Shown piece after piece: positions 22,940-35,001 of a stretch of 64,000 nucleotides of DNA; the first letter of the stretch is position 1, and each line of letters starts with the position of its first letter. A model generated the notes under the pieces. The model ran no database searches. It was not told the origin of the DNA and saw only the letters and a list, made by a program, of their open reading frames with translations. Position numbers and translations under genes: made by a program. Source of the DNA: Mercurialis annua (Eukaryota > Streptophyta > Magnoliopsida > Malpighiales > Euphorbiaceae); assembly GCF_937616625.2 (NCBI RefSeq), contig NC_065577.1, forward strand, positions 27,293,501 to 27,357,500, given 5' to 3'.

Positions 22940-23483
22940 CAAAACATGTATGTAAGAGTTAACTAGGTTGAATTATCCCAGGACTCATCTCGATCGTTGG
23001 ATATAAGAAATGGTGTTAGCTCGGTGGAACTATCCCGGGACTGTACTATATTGTGTCGGTTAACTCGGTTGAATTATCTCGGAATTAAACCATTTAGAAT
23101 TAGTTACTCATATCACTCGCAAGTTCAGTTCAGTTGTGATCTATCAAGATACATATGAATAAATGTTTGCATTGTTTTGTTTTATAAAATACTCATTTGT
23201 AAACTATGAACTCACTCAGTGTTGTTTGACCCCCTAATAGTGTTCCTTTCAGGTAAAAAGTATTTTGACGTTATGGACTTTGATTCTTGTCCAGAAGTTT
23301 GTATTTTGGAAATACGTACAAAAGAAGATGTTGATCGATAGTGCTGCAGTAGAGTCAAGTCATATTAGTATATATGACCTTGTGAAACGATTTTAACATT
23401 TTATCTAAACTCTGATATGTGTATAAAGTCCTAAACTGCAGTTTAACCCTTTTTTTTTGATGTGCAAACCGGGGCTATGCTCA
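22940..23483 (+). repeat. R block fragment
   Basis: Starts within R at the CATGTATGTAAGAGTTAAC point and runs to GTGCAAACCGGGGCTATGCTC, then breaks off. It corresponds to about 4131-4680 of R block 1. No gene. Confidence 0.7.
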
Positions 23484-26400
23484 TCATTGCACCTCTTACT
23501 CTTGAGGTGTCTTACTTGCCTTATATGATCGTTATCTTCGTAGGTTCTACCTTATAAGGTATGAACTATTCTTACTGTCAATCTATCTCTATACACTACT
23601 TTCATTTATTATTGCTCTTTGTTACAATTTCATTATTGCTGTCACAAAAATTTCCATCTGTTTTTCTTACATTTCAAATAAATCTTACTTTTGCTCTGCC
23701 CGGGTCTTTCAAATACTTTTCTTTCCGATCAAATACAATTATAAAGTTTTAGTATAATTGTGCATTAAAGTGATGAAATCTCTCATCACTAAAGAGTTTC
23801 TACTTCAAACCTTTTTCGTTGTTTGTATCAGCAATGCATAGTTAGATTTTTATAAAATCATGGTTTCATATCAAACTAGAATACACATAAGCTAATACTG
23901 CAATGCATTTTCAATCAAATGTTTCATGCTTCTTATAACATCTATCATACTGTTCTTGCGCACAATCATACTTTCAAAAGAAACCTCTTCTGCAAATACC
24001 ATAGGTTAACTCAGACTGGAACCTCTATGACTTTTTAGCCTTTCTTTATTATTGTTCTTAATCCTTTTATGAATATACTAATAAACTATATTAAGGGCAT
24101 AGCTTAGGTTACTCAGGCATATTAGACATTTTGTAGAGTATGTCGAACTCTTTCAATGTGTGTTCAATGTATGTTCTCTAGGTTTTGATTTCCGTCTAGG
24201 AAAAACCATACATTATGCACCTAAGTTCTCATTTTTCCTAGTGGAGTCTCTATATTATAGCGATCTATCATTCATACGAGGCGTCTGTACTGTAATGGTT
24301 TGCCTTATCGGTCAAACCATAACTACCGGAAACAATGTATTAGCATAAGGAATATATATCGTACCTAGACACACTCGACTAGATTCGCCCCATTCTCGGC
24401 TCACTATTCTTGATTGACAACCTCTGACTTGTCTCGGGCTACCCCTGGTTGCTGCTTTATGATTGAACCATGCACTTGGTTCAAGAATATCCATTTGGTC
24501 TCTGCACTTATTTCCCTTATTATGTTGGGTATCTCTTCGGTCGTTCGAAGAGATTCCATGGCATAGGCTTCTAATAAAAAGAAGCCTCTAGCAACGAGCT
24601 TAAGCTTCCTTTAAGTTAATCAATACTTTCCTCTTTCCTTATACCATTCACTGAATCGCCAAGTGATTCACTTCAACGACTACCCTAATTGGGTATCATG
24701 AATCTTCCTTGAACTTTCAAGAACTATCTAGTATACTGGAGGTACTTCACTTCCACTTACTAAATCATAGGGTTGAGCTTTATCTTGCCCAGACATGCTA
24801 AAACTAACATGACTTGTTGTGAGAGTTCATTCTCACAAATCCCCTTCTTATATACATGCAACTCATGCATAACCTTCTGACAATGAAAGATGCGTCTTCA
24901 TCGTATGCGTGTATTCATCTCATAACAAACAATTAAACAAACTATATACACCACAATCGTTTATATACGCATCATAGACTCGCTTCCTATTAAGGAGAGC
25001 TAAGAGTTTTGACAAACAAGAGAGGACATATCAGAGACATGACTCAAGTTCTATCGCTGTAGTAGTTCCTAGCTTATAAAACGGATCATATAAAATATCA
25101 CATATACACTTTATTGTATTCGTAATACTTTAGATGTCCAGACCATAACAACACTGGTGATCACACAGCCTATTGACACCCCAATAGGTAGTTTGTTTCA
25201 TCGGGTCTATACTGGTTTCAAGTCATGATGCGTGCATTTAAAAAACAAGCATTCATTTGTAAATGATGCTATTCATTTTATATAACATATACGAGTAGAA
25301 GAAATGCATTTAAAATACCGCAAATGTAAATATTCCACATAATGTACTCACTGCTTGCTATCCCAATTAATAGGTAGTTTGTTTCATCGGGTCTATACTA
25401 GTTTCAAGTCATGATGCGTGCATTTAAAAAGCAAGCATTCATTTGTAAATGGTGCTATTCATTTTATATAACATATACGAGTAGAAGAAATGCATTTAAA
25501 ATACCACAAATGTAAATATACCACATAATGTACTCACTGCTTGCTATCCCAATTCTCTAATCATTATAGCATAAGCTCCCTGAGCTCCTTGTCCATTCGT
25601 AGGTTGACTTGTCGAGCCTACAACAAACATCACATAGATATCGAGCTAAGATCTAACTCGATAAGCACATAGACTCGAGAATACACAAAACTCATCACAT
25701 CATTGCGTCTAACCCCGATACGTTCTTATATATGTGTTGATATGTGATTTATACATATTTTATGTTGATTAGGTTTATTAATTTAAACCTAAGTTCATAA
25801 TGTTATTTGACTAATTAATCAAACAACTTTCCTTATGTTTGTGTTATGTTTTGTCGAATAATCGACCTTGTAATCGCTTACGGTTGCTAGTTGTACAATA
25901 TTACGACCTCTAAACGAAAATAACATTCTTAAAGCTCAGAATTTCATCTTCGACTTTCGTATAGGTCTCGGCCTAAGTCTAGCACCCAAAGGTATCAGAA
26001 ATTCGCCGAGAAGTTAATTCCTTGCGCTGTTCTAAAATGCAGAACTATTATGTATGACATAATGTTCTGATTTATTTGGGTAACTTAGAGGACAAATATT
26101 TAGAAACTCAAACCTAGAAAGTTTTAGTCAACACCCGTAAGTTTCTGTAACAACAAGCGGAACTTAATTCAGATATCCATAGCTCGATATATTGCCCTCA
26201 CAATATAGCTATTCTGCAGCGCAATATTTCCAGTAATATCGTCAAACTTTCATTCAATCGTATGCAACCAAACTTAGCCTAATTTTCACTTATATTCAGC
26301 TCTAGCAACCTAAGAACATGCTTATAATCAAAAACTACATCTCATATTATCCTTTTTCATCATGGCCGAAGCCCCTTTTCCAAGTTCATGTCCAAGTTTT

Positions 26401-27289
26401 CATCCATGCAACACTAACTTTATAGCTAGCTATCACCAAATATTAATCATCTTAAAATCATGAACCATGCCAAACCAAGCAAGCCAAGTTACCATCGAAT
26501 TCATCAAACCTTAGACTAAAGATTTCATAAATTATTTTAGCTTAGAGGATGTCTCTTTTTGTAGGTTTCAATCATGAATTCATACCCCCAGAACCTTCAA
26601 TCTAAGCATAAGAACACACTTTATGAATAAATCATGAAAATTCTTAATATATGATTATAAACACTAACTATTTTATCAATGATTCATTGAAAACTAACCA
26701 TGGAAAACATCAATTACTCATCTTACCTTTCTTAGTTCAAGTGTAATGATGATCTTTTTTCATAAAGATGAGCTTTAGGTGAAGAAATCCATGGAGGTGG
26801 GTGGTTCGGCCTAGAAGGGAGAAAGAAGAAAGCTTTTTCTCTTTTTTTTCTTTTATTTATTATGCTTAGTTGTCTTAATCATATAAGATAGATAAAAGAC
26901 CAATTAACCCCCTTACTAATGTCTCATCACTTCTTTTTGTGCTTACTTTTTAACATGACTTCGAAAAATCCTTTTTCCGACTAGTCCTTATTTATTATTC
27001 ATAATAATAATTTCCATTTTGAATTATTATTATTTCTCAATACATTCTAAAAATTCTCATGTTGGTGTCCATTTCCGACCTTCTTGGTCCAATTTACGAA
27101 ACATTTAGGACTCGTGGCATTATTTTTTATTTTGGAATTTTGGAATTATTACAATTCCGATCGCCTATTTGATTTCGTACCAAATAGCTCATTATTGTAC
27201 ATTCGCTAGACCTCATTTATTATCCATTTTTATACTTCGAAGTCCACTTTATGAATGGTTTTATGCTTAACTAAAACCACCTAGCATCG
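23484..27289 (-). mobile_element. Minus-oriented LTR retroelement debris
   Basis: Noncoding. From about 25140 to 27153 it reads in reverse as an LTR. The right edge TTATTACA at 27153 is the inverse of a TGTAAT start, a leader with CCGAAC and CACCTCCATGGA words lies near 26790-26830, and AGCAAGCAGTGAG-type sequence (inverted) near 25350-25550 matches 48048-48070 on the other strand. The part left of 25140 looks like degraded interior, with no recognisable coding motif. 27154-27289 is flank cut by the next element. Confidence 0.55.
25185..25554. repeat. Tandem duplication, 186-bp period
   Basis: TAGGTAGTTTGTTTCATCGG begins at 25185 and again at 25371, and the two ~186-base units differ at only a few positions. 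It lies inside the minus-oriented LTR and looks like a recent local duplication. Confidence 0.93.
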
Positions 27290-27892
27290 TGGTAACTTGT
27301 AAATCGCTTGAGGAGTCTAAGGTCCGAAATGTCTTTAGGAGAGTACCTCAAAACCACAACACAACCGTTAAAAGGGTGTCGTAATGGGATTCCGGCAAAC
27401 CTATCTGATGATCAAGTCAATAACTGTTTTGTGAGAGAAAGAAGAGAGAAATGAAAGGAGTTAAGAATTGACGGAAAAAGAGTATTAACCTTTTTTACCT
27501 ACTTTTTCTAAGTCTTTTATTCTATGCCTTTTGTTGCCTCTTTATATGGGCCGACAGATCTGCTGTAATTCTCTTGGTATGTGCAGAGAATGTTGGGGAT
27601 GTTAGAGTACCTTCTGTCAGACTCTGTTCTTATAATCAGGGCAGATTCTGCTCGGTTGGCCGAGATGGTCTTTGTGCTTTGATGGGTCTTGCTCGGTTGG
27701 CTGAGCGAGTCCTTTATTTTTTGGAGTTTGCTCGGTCTATCGAGATGATTTCTTATTCTTGGGTAAGTCCTGCTCCGTTGGCCGATTAGGTCCTTGGTGT
27801 TTGCATGGCTTACCGTCTTGGGTAATATCGGTTTTGGAGGTGAGGATACTCGATTCGGTTCCTTAGTGATATTGTATTCTATATTGTTTTCA
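27290..27892 (-). repeat. 3' LTR of Tat-like element
   Basis: 603 bp, matching 41430-42036. It shares the ATCGC-TGAG-AGTCT-AGGTCCG stretch, the TTCCGGCAAACCT word and the inverted CTCGGTTGGCCGA words. Open frames within it (for example 27574-27789) are chance readings, since the same stretch in the other LTR is not kept open. Confidence 0.88.
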
Positions 27893-27906
27893 CAAGTCCC
27901 CCCCAG
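27893..27906 (-). other. Polypurine tract of Tat-like element
   Basis: On the minus strand this reads CTGGGGGGGACTTG, directly before the 3' LTR start TGAAAACAATA. Confidence 0.8.
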
Positions 27907-28137
27907 TTTTGTGGATATTTATGTTTGTGCTCGGTTTCTTGTTTTTGTTCAGTTTTTTCTTAATCGGTTCTTCTTTGATCGGTGTTTCTTGATCGGTTTA
28001 CTATTTATGACCTTTGAATTGCTTGCTTGTTTTATATGTTTTGTGACACGTGTCCTTCATTTACTATCGCCTGTTGACATTTGTTTTCCTCTAGCACATT
28101 TATTGAGGCGTAGTTTTAGTTATCCCGTTTTGGTTTC

Positions 28138-28146
28138 TATATAAAT
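28138..28146 (+). promoter_or_regulatory. TATA box for the antisense ORF
   Basis: TATATAAAT lies on the plus strand about 250 bases before the first ATG of the antisense ORF, followed by a pyrimidine-rich leader. It suggests the antisense ORF has its own promoter rather than depending on the LTR. Confidence 0.5.
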
Positions 28147-29305
28147 CCTCCTTTTTTTTCATTTGTCCAATTTTTTCTTTCTTTGCTCTCTTCTTTTATT
28201 TGCTTTCTCATGAGATTTGATTTTCTAATTTGAAGATTCATCAGTAAGTTCTTTTTCTTGTGTTGTAATTTTTTTTTCTTGTTGCCTTTTTTTTCTTTTT
28301 TCTGTTTGTTATTCGTGTTCTTGGGTTTTTTGCGTTTAGGTTTGTGTAGTTGGGTTGGGTGATTTATATTTAGTTTTTTTTCTTATCGGTGGAATAATGT
28401 CGTATGTGGAGGATTCCCAGAATGTGGATGAGGATGTGTATGTTGATGGTGAGGAGACATCGGATATTAATCATTCTGAGGAGAATGGTGGGGCCGATCA
28501 CACTGATTCGACAGAGCAAAATAAAGAGTAAGATCTTGTTGATCTTCTAGGGTAAAATAAAGGGACCGAGGAGGTCGGTTGCTCGGAGGCGACCTCCTAT
28601 GTTCGGCCAAGACGAATAAGGCCTAGGATTAGCAAGACGATCGAGAATCACAAGGTTAGGATGGAAACTACCTTCGCTGAGCTTAACCAGAACTATATAT
28701 ATTCTCTTGTTTCACAGTTTAGGATACGAGAGGGGTATTCTTTAGAGTTGTCTGACCCCGGTTTAACCATAAACCATCTGGTTGATCCAGATTATGTAGT
28801 AATAAGTGTAGAACACCTTTATTCGGGTGTTCACATCCCTTTTCAAGCTGACTTAGTGGCTTTTCTTAAGTTTTATAATATGCCTCTTAGTCAATTTCAC
28901 CCGTACGGGGTTAGGAATTTTCTTTGTCTTCAGAAGTTGTGTTCGCAGCACAAAATTCCTTTCTCGGTTGAGCTTTTTGCCAATATGAATGTTCTTCTCT
29001 TTGGTGGTCCTCATGATTTCTCGTCTTTTAAAATTCTTAAGTCTGAGCCTAGGCATGTAATCAAGAAGGTTTCTACCTCGTTAGGAGGTTTAGGAAAGTC
29101 TGGTTCCGGATTCGGCATCCTACCGCGTTTGCTGATCTTCCTCATCGTTGGTTGTGTGTCTCTCCTGATACTCTTTTGAGGCGGGATGCCAATGGTAATA
29201 AGAGTCATAAGCTTCTCCAGGACTTTCGGAAGATGACTGGTCCTATTAACGCCTATACTCTTATTCCTAAACTGCCCCTTGCTAAATTCGACCAGAAACG
29301 AGAAG

Positions 29306-29397
29306 GTTTCTCTATGTTTTGAAATTTTGTTATTTATGTTTTGTGTTCTCATTTTGAATTTTTGCTTATGTGTTTGCTCGGTTTATGTTTGTTGTAG
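29306..29397 (+). other. Probable intron 1 of the antisense ORF
   Basis: Starts GTTTCTCTATG, ends TTGTTGTAG, 92 bases, T-rich. The coding similarity stops at its left edge (KREG) and a new Lys/Arg-rich frame starts on the right. Confidence 0.5.
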
Positions 29398-29942
29398 TGT
29401 TTACCATGGCTGTTCGGAGGAAGAAGAGTGATGGGACGTTAAGACTGTTTCGGCCACCGAGGTTGGTGTTGGTGGTTGTAAGGATGTCGAGAAGCAGCAT
29501 ATGGCTATTACTGTGGCTAAGCCGCTAGCATCGGTTCTGCCTTTGTCCAAGACCGTGAAGTGTAAGAGCCATGATAAAGTCAAGGTTCATCGGTCTAAGG
29601 AAGGTGAAACTCATGGGCCGGTTGAGAAAGATAATGCCATTCTGGCTGGCGACCGCGACAATCCCTCTGTTGTGGTTGGCTTGGGTGCCACTTCTACTGC
29701 AGCTACCGAACAAGCTGCTGGTTCTTCTCCGGTGAAGAAGAAACAAAAAATAAATGATTAGGCGCTGAGGTGGCCGAGTTGAAGTTGACTCCTCGTCTTA
29801 TTGCTCGCTATCTGAGGGGATAAGTCGGAAGAAGATACCGTAGACTCCCTTACTACTGCGGTTCATTTGGCGAATCTCGTTTCTTTGCCTCGTGACCGGG
29901 ATGCGTTGGCCGCTACTCATCCGAAAGATTTTCTTGACACAG

Positions 29943-30040
29943 GTATCTCTTTTTCTTTTTAGGTGTGCGATTCTTGTATATGTTTTACTTATTTATTTTT
30001 ATTATCGTTATTTGAACAAGTTTTTGCTCGGTTGTTTTAG
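29943..30040 (+). other. Probable intron 2 of the antisense ORF
   Basis: Starts GTATCTC, ends GGTTGTTTTAG, 98 bases, T-rich, with stops in all frames. It separates the middle region from the coiled-coil part. Confidence 0.5.
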
Positions 30041-31009
30041 CTATTGAATCAATTGCTAAGTGCCCGATTGCATCAAGAAAAATTAGCCGAGCAGGCTTCT
30101 GATGATCGGGAAAAATTGACCATAACCTTAGCTGACTTGGAAAAGGAACAGCTGCAGCGAGCGAATGTGGAGTCTGTTCTGGCTAGTAATACCGAAAAAT
30201 TTAAAGCTCAGATTGAAAAGCTGACAAAGAGAAGTATGAGATTCGGGACCGGTTGGCTAGCGAATTCGCCAAGGAGAAAAGGGAACTGGAGAAGACTATA
30301 GCTGGTCATCACAAAATCTATATGAAACTTCATGATATTCTTGATGATACTACCAAGATTATCGAGACCCAGCGAGATGACATGATAGTTGAGTTCGCCA
30401 AACTGACCGATGCCAAGGAAGATAAGCTCAAGCGGCGTGTTGGGCCGCTTCTTCGTCCTGAAGCCGACCCTAACTCCCTGTACTTAGACATAGAAGGTAT
30501 GTACCAAAAGATCATGGCCGATCGAAAGACCGAGGAGGAGCGGAGTGCTGAGGATTTTGAGGCCGAGCTGCGGAAAGAGCTCGAGGACGATTTTGTCCCG
30601 CCTAAGGATGCTTTTGTGACTGAAACAGGCAATGGTGCGACTAGGTCTCTTACTCTTCCTCTTAATATTCGTCAATATGAGGAAGCTGGTTTAAGTGAGG
30701 GAGGGGGTACTCCTTCCGGGCCTGGTATGTGAGTGCCTAAGGAGGTTACTAATGATGTAATAGACTAGGTCTTTTTGAACATTTTCCTTTTACAATTATG
30801 TTAATTTAATCGAAGTAATATATCGGTTCGTTTTGGATGTGTATTCATTGATTTTTTCTATATTCTTTCTGTTGATTCTCTAAGTTTTGTCCCGGTTTTA
30901 AACAATAGTTTTGATCTGTTTGGTGGTTCAAGTCAATTAGTCGCTCTATTTTTGTTTTAGACTATGGCTTGCGTCGGTATGAAGCTATATATATCTTTCA
31001 TCAATTTAA

Positions 31010-31480
31010 ATCCATGGCTTTGATCGGTGTAAAGTGATAGCTTTGTTCGGTTTAAAGCGATGGCTTTGATTCGTTTTAAGCTATGGATTAGATCAGTTTA
31101 ACGGAATTGCTTTAATTCATTTTAAACTATTTTTTAGATCAGCTTAAAGCAATTTTTTTGATTCGTTTGAAGCTATTACTTAAATCAGTTTAAAGCAATT
31201 TCTTTGATTCGTTTTAAGCTTTTGCTTAGATTATTTTAAAGCGATTTCTTTCATTTGTTTTAAGCTATGGCTTAGATCGGTTTAAAGCAATTGTTTTGAT
31301 TTGTTTTAAGTTATGGCTTAGATCGGTTTAAAGGGATTGTTTTGATTTGTTTTACGCTATGGCTTAGATCGGTTTAATGCGATTGCTTTGATTTGTTTTA
31401 AGCTATTGCTTAGATCGGTTTAAAGCGGTTGCTTTGATTTGTTTAAAACTATGGCTTAGATCGGTTTAAAGCGATATGCA
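31010..31480. repeat. Minisatellite, ~46-bp unit, about 10 copies
   Basis: Degenerate tandem copies built on GGCTTAGATCGGTTTAAAGC followed by a TTTGATTTGTTTTAAGCTAT-like half. Copies are more regular towards the right end. It lies between the end of pol and the antisense ORF, the position where Tat-group elements are known to carry tandem repeats. Confidence 0.92.
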
Positions 31481-31625
31481 GTGTCTTTATGCTATGATAG
31501 GTTTTGTTTTTCTTCTTTTTCTTTTTCTTTTATTGATAGGGGAAAAACTTGCATTCTTTTCTACAACTGGCTTTGACTAGAATGCAAGTGAAAAATCCCC
31601 TGATAAACTCTATCACCTGAATTTT

Positions 31626-32830
31626 TCAGTGATAGAACCTTTTGAGAACCCTCGCTATCCAAGTCCTTGGTAGGTCTCGACCTGATAGGGAAGTTAAGTA
31701 ATAAGCTCCTCCCTTTCCAACTTTCTTTACTTGATAGGGTCCTTCCCAGTTTGCTCCAAGTTTAGATACTCCGGCATTGCCTCTTGATATGTCTGCTCTT
31801 CCTAAGACTAAATCGCCAAATTCGAAGGTTAGGGGTTTGACCCTTTTGTTGTGATATGTGGCCATTCTTTGCTTGTATTCCTCGATGTGCATCGGGGCCT
31901 GCTCTCTTTGTTCTTCAAGTAGGTCGAGACAGAGCTTTATGTTTCCCTCATTTTGTTGTTTGTCAAAGTATTGCACTCGGACAGCTGGCATGCCTATTTC
32001 TACTGGTACCATTGCTTCACATACGTAAGTTAAGCTGTACGGAGTTCTTCTTGTGCCGGCTTTAAGAGTGGTTCTGTATGACCATAGAACACTGTACAGC
32101 TCGTCTGCCCATTGGCCTTTTGCTTCATCTAGTCGTTTCTTTAGCCCATTCTCAATGGTTTTCTAAGTGACCTCGGTCATCCCATTGGTTTGTGGATGAG
32201 TCACCGAAGTAAACCTTAGATCAATCCCTTTTCCCATGCAGTATTCTCTAAAAACCTTGTTGTCAAAATGCTTTCCATTGTCGATTATAATGATTCTTTG
32301 TATGCCAAAGCGAAAGATTATCTCTCTTCATATGAAATTTTGTACCCGGGTTTCTGTTATTGCTGAAACTGCTTCTGCTTCAACCCACTTAGAGAAATAG
32401 TCGACCGCGACTATTAAAAATCTTCTTTGAACGTTGGCTGTTGGAAATGGGCCGACTCTGTCAATTGCCTGAGTGCTGAATGGCCATGGGTTGATTATAG
32501 GGCTCTGCTTTGTAGTTGGTTGGTGGTGTACATTTTGATAATCCTGGCATTTTTCATACTTTTGTACCAATTCAATAGCATCTTGTGTCATAGTCGGCCA
32601 ATAGTATCCTTGCAACACTGCTTTTCGACATAGGGCTAGGTGAAAGGTGTTGCTACCACACATGCCTTCATGCATCTCGGTGAAGACGTATTTTCCTTCT
32701 TCCACTGTAAGGCATCTAGACTAGCGGTGTGAAAATGATTTTCGATGCAAGATCCCATCTCAGTATGAGAAGTGCGGTGCTCGGCACTTGACCTTCCTCG
32801 CCGTGTTTTTATCCTCTGATAGACTTCCAT
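31626..32830 (-). pseudogene. Integrase region of Tat-like pol
   Basis: One reading frame from about 32705 to 31626 with in-frame stops TGA (about 32330) and TAG (about 32153). In order it has a zinc-binding region (MHEGMCG; GYYWPTM; KYEKCQDYQ, where the first of the paired cysteines is Tyr), the catalytic core with Asp in AIDRVGPFP, VDYFSKWVE, Asp in IDNGKHFD and Glu in GMTEVT, then the C-terminal part PVEIG, FEFGDLVL, NWEGPYQVKKV. The DDE triad is still readable but the stops and the lost cysteine make it inactive. The beginning (32640-32830) sits in another frame, joined by a frameshift. Confidence 0.88.
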
Positions 32831-32949
32831 TTTCCATAAATGTTATTATGTACTCCATCCATTGATCTAGTGGGTTAATTAGGAATGTCACCTCTGGATT
32901 CTGAATGCTGCTGAAGTTTTGAACTGATGAAGGTATGCCTGGTATTGTT

Positions 32950-33800
32950 TATTTTACTGCTCTGGCTTAGGCCAGTATGTCTACTTCTTTGTTCTCTTCT
33001 CTAGGGATATGTTCTAGTTCCCATTTCCCACCATTTTCGGTTATTTTAGCTAGCATCTCCTTGACTCGGTCTACATATTTCCTCATCTCGGGATCCTTCA
33101 CCTTGGGTAACCCGAGTAGTTGACCACCAATTTTGAGTTACTTTGGACCTTGAGGCGTTTTTCCTTGACTACCGTTGCCATTTTCAGTCATGCTATTAGA
33201 ACTTCATATTATGCCGAATTGTTTGTAGCTGGGAAATATAAATTTACCGAGTGTTGCATTTCTACCATTTCTACCTCTGATCCTACCATGTTCCAGGCTC
33301 CATCAACCTTCCTGATGTTTCTAGTCTTCCCAGGGCTTTCTTGAGTAGATGGTTTGTTCGGACTATCACCGTGTGAGCCTGAAAATATCTTTTCAGGTTA
33401 TCAACGTCATAATAAGTGCAAATGCAAATTTTTCAATCCTGCTATATCCGAGCTCGGGGGCCCTTCAACACCTTGCTTGTATAGTATACCGGTTTTTGCT
33501 CTCCCTATCTTCTTTGACAAGCACCGATGCTACCGTTTCATTGGTGACACTCAGGTATAAGTATAGGATTTGCCCTGCTTCGCGTCGCCCGAGCAGAAAG
33601 GGTAAGCTTAAGAATTTCTTGAGCTCGTCAAAAGACTTTTGGCATTCTTCATTCCGCTGGAAGTTCTTCAAGTTTCTTAAAGTTTTGAAGAATACGTCTC
33701 TTTGTCAAATTTGACGCGAATCGTCCGAGAGCGGTGATTATTCCATTCAATTTTTGAACTTCTTTCGCGGTTCTAGGTGCCTTCATGACTATGATTGCCT
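32950..33800 (-). pseudogene. RNase H region of Tat-like pol
   Basis: Fragments in shifted frames: 33671-33465 reads CQKSFDELKKFLSLP and QILYLYLSVTNETVASVLVKE, the connection and start of RNase H. Near 33030-32960 the words ENGGKWELEHIPREENKEVD mark its end. Frameshifts and stops lie between. It would normally degrade RNA in the RNA:DNA hybrid during reverse transcription. Confidence 0.75.
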
Positions 33801-33805
33801 TTTTT

Positions 33806-34446
33806 TTATGGATTCACTTCGATGCCTTTCTGAGAGATGAGGTAACCTAGGAACTTTACTGCTAGCACCCTAAAAGCACACTTATCCGGGTTCAACTTGA
33901 CCTTGTACTTTTTGAGCTTTTCAAACACCTCTTTCAGGTCTTTCGCATGGTCTTCTACCTTTTTTGATTTGACGATGATATCGTCAATATACACTTCCAT
34001 GTTTCGACCGATCTGGTCTTTAAACACAAAATTCATCAATCACTGGTACATAGCCCCAACATTTTTCAGGCCAAAAGGCACTTGTTTGTAGCGATATGTT
34101 CCTCTATTAATTATGAAACTTGTTTTCTCCTAATCGTCTTTGTGCATGGGTATCTGGTGGTACCCTTGCACTGCGTCTATGAACGAGTAGACTTCGTAGC
34201 CACTGGTTGAGTCGACTAGCTAATCGCTGTGTGGTAGGGGGTAAATTTCTTTAGGACATGCTCAGTTAAGATCTGTGCAATCAATACAAAATCTTCATTT
34301 CCCATTGGCTTTCTTATGAGCACCACATTTGATAGCCATTTCGGGTAGTACACTATTCTTATGAATCCATCAACCAATAGTTTATCTACCTCGGCTTTGA
34401 TAGCAATTTTCTTATCGAGTGCAAAAGCTCTTTTCTTCTGTTTCAC
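33806..34446 (-). pseudogene. Reverse transcriptase region of Tat-like pol
   Basis: 34446-34216 reads EVDKLLVDGFIR and YPKWLSNVVLIRKP, the finger region. 34039-33806 reads YIDDIIVKSKK, which holds the paired Asp of the RT active site, followed by LNPDKCAF and FLGYLISQKGIE. The part between is out of frame and has lost the usual first catalytic Asp region by substitutions (EDFVLIAQ). The domain order and words are characteristic of Ty3/gypsy RT. Confidence 0.88.
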
Positions 34447-35001
34447 CGGTTTGCAAGTCGGGTCTACGTTTTAGTTTATGTGAAATGATTTCCGGATCTA
34501 CTTCCTCTATCTCTCTTGGACTGTTAACGAATTCCACCTCGTTTGTGACTAGCATACTGGTTATCTCGTTTCGTATAGCTTTTGGTAATTCTACCCCTAA
34601 CATATCCGATCTCGGAGGTACTCCTGCCAGGTCCATCTTTTCTAACTTTCCATGAGGTCTAGTTCTCCTTCATCCGAGTCTGGTATTTCCATTATTTCTA
34701 TGGCTAGTGTTTCCGACACACCTTTCATAGACACTAAATCGCACATCTTGGCTACATCTTGCCTCCCTTTAACTGTCACCACGCCCTTCTCAATGGGGAT
34801 TTTCCTTGCTAGGTATTTGATACAACTAACCGCTCATGTGTTGTATAGCATCGGCCTACCGAGGATGACGTTGTAGGCAAGTGGCATGTCGACTACCATG
34901 AATAGTAATTTGAATTTTATAGTAATGTCGACTAGACTGCCATCCGGTGTCCCTTTCTCTTTTCCTAACTCGACTGTTAGTTCGGTTACACCTTCCGCTC
35001 T

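Larger units (their letters stand above)
28397..30732 (+). pseudogene. Antisense accessory ORF of Tat-like element, gene-like and broken
   Basis: Reads opposite to gag-pol. From ATG at 28397: an acidic N-terminus, two in-frame TAA stops (about 28529 and 28556), then a conserved domain from 28661 with FQADLVAFLKFYNMPLSQFH and GVRNFLCLQKLC. This resembles the 'putative gypsy-type transposon' domain common in plant genomes. A frameshift near 29090 moves the reading on (FRKVWFRIRHPTAFADLPHRW). GT-AG introns are likely at 29306-29397 and 29943-30040. The third part has a basic KKKQK stretch (near 29745), and the last part (30044-30732, frameshift near 30240) is coiled-coil rich in Lys, Glu and Leu. 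The function of such ORFs is unknown, and extra antisense ORFs are recorded in this retrotransposon group. Exon limits are my reading. Confidence 0.7.

Noticed and set aside
25185..25554. Possible CRISPR-like or satellite array
   Set aside because: Only two 186-bp units with no spacers: a simple tandem duplication.
27574..28144. Plus-strand frames with hydrophobic stretches
   Set aside because: Lie mostly in the 3' LTR of the Tat-like element and the leader after it; the other LTR does not keep them open and no protein family is recognisable.
32328..32830. Possible domesticated host integrase gene
   Set aside because: In-frame stops, a lost zinc-binding cysteine and intact retroelement context (LTRs, primer site) show ordinary decay.
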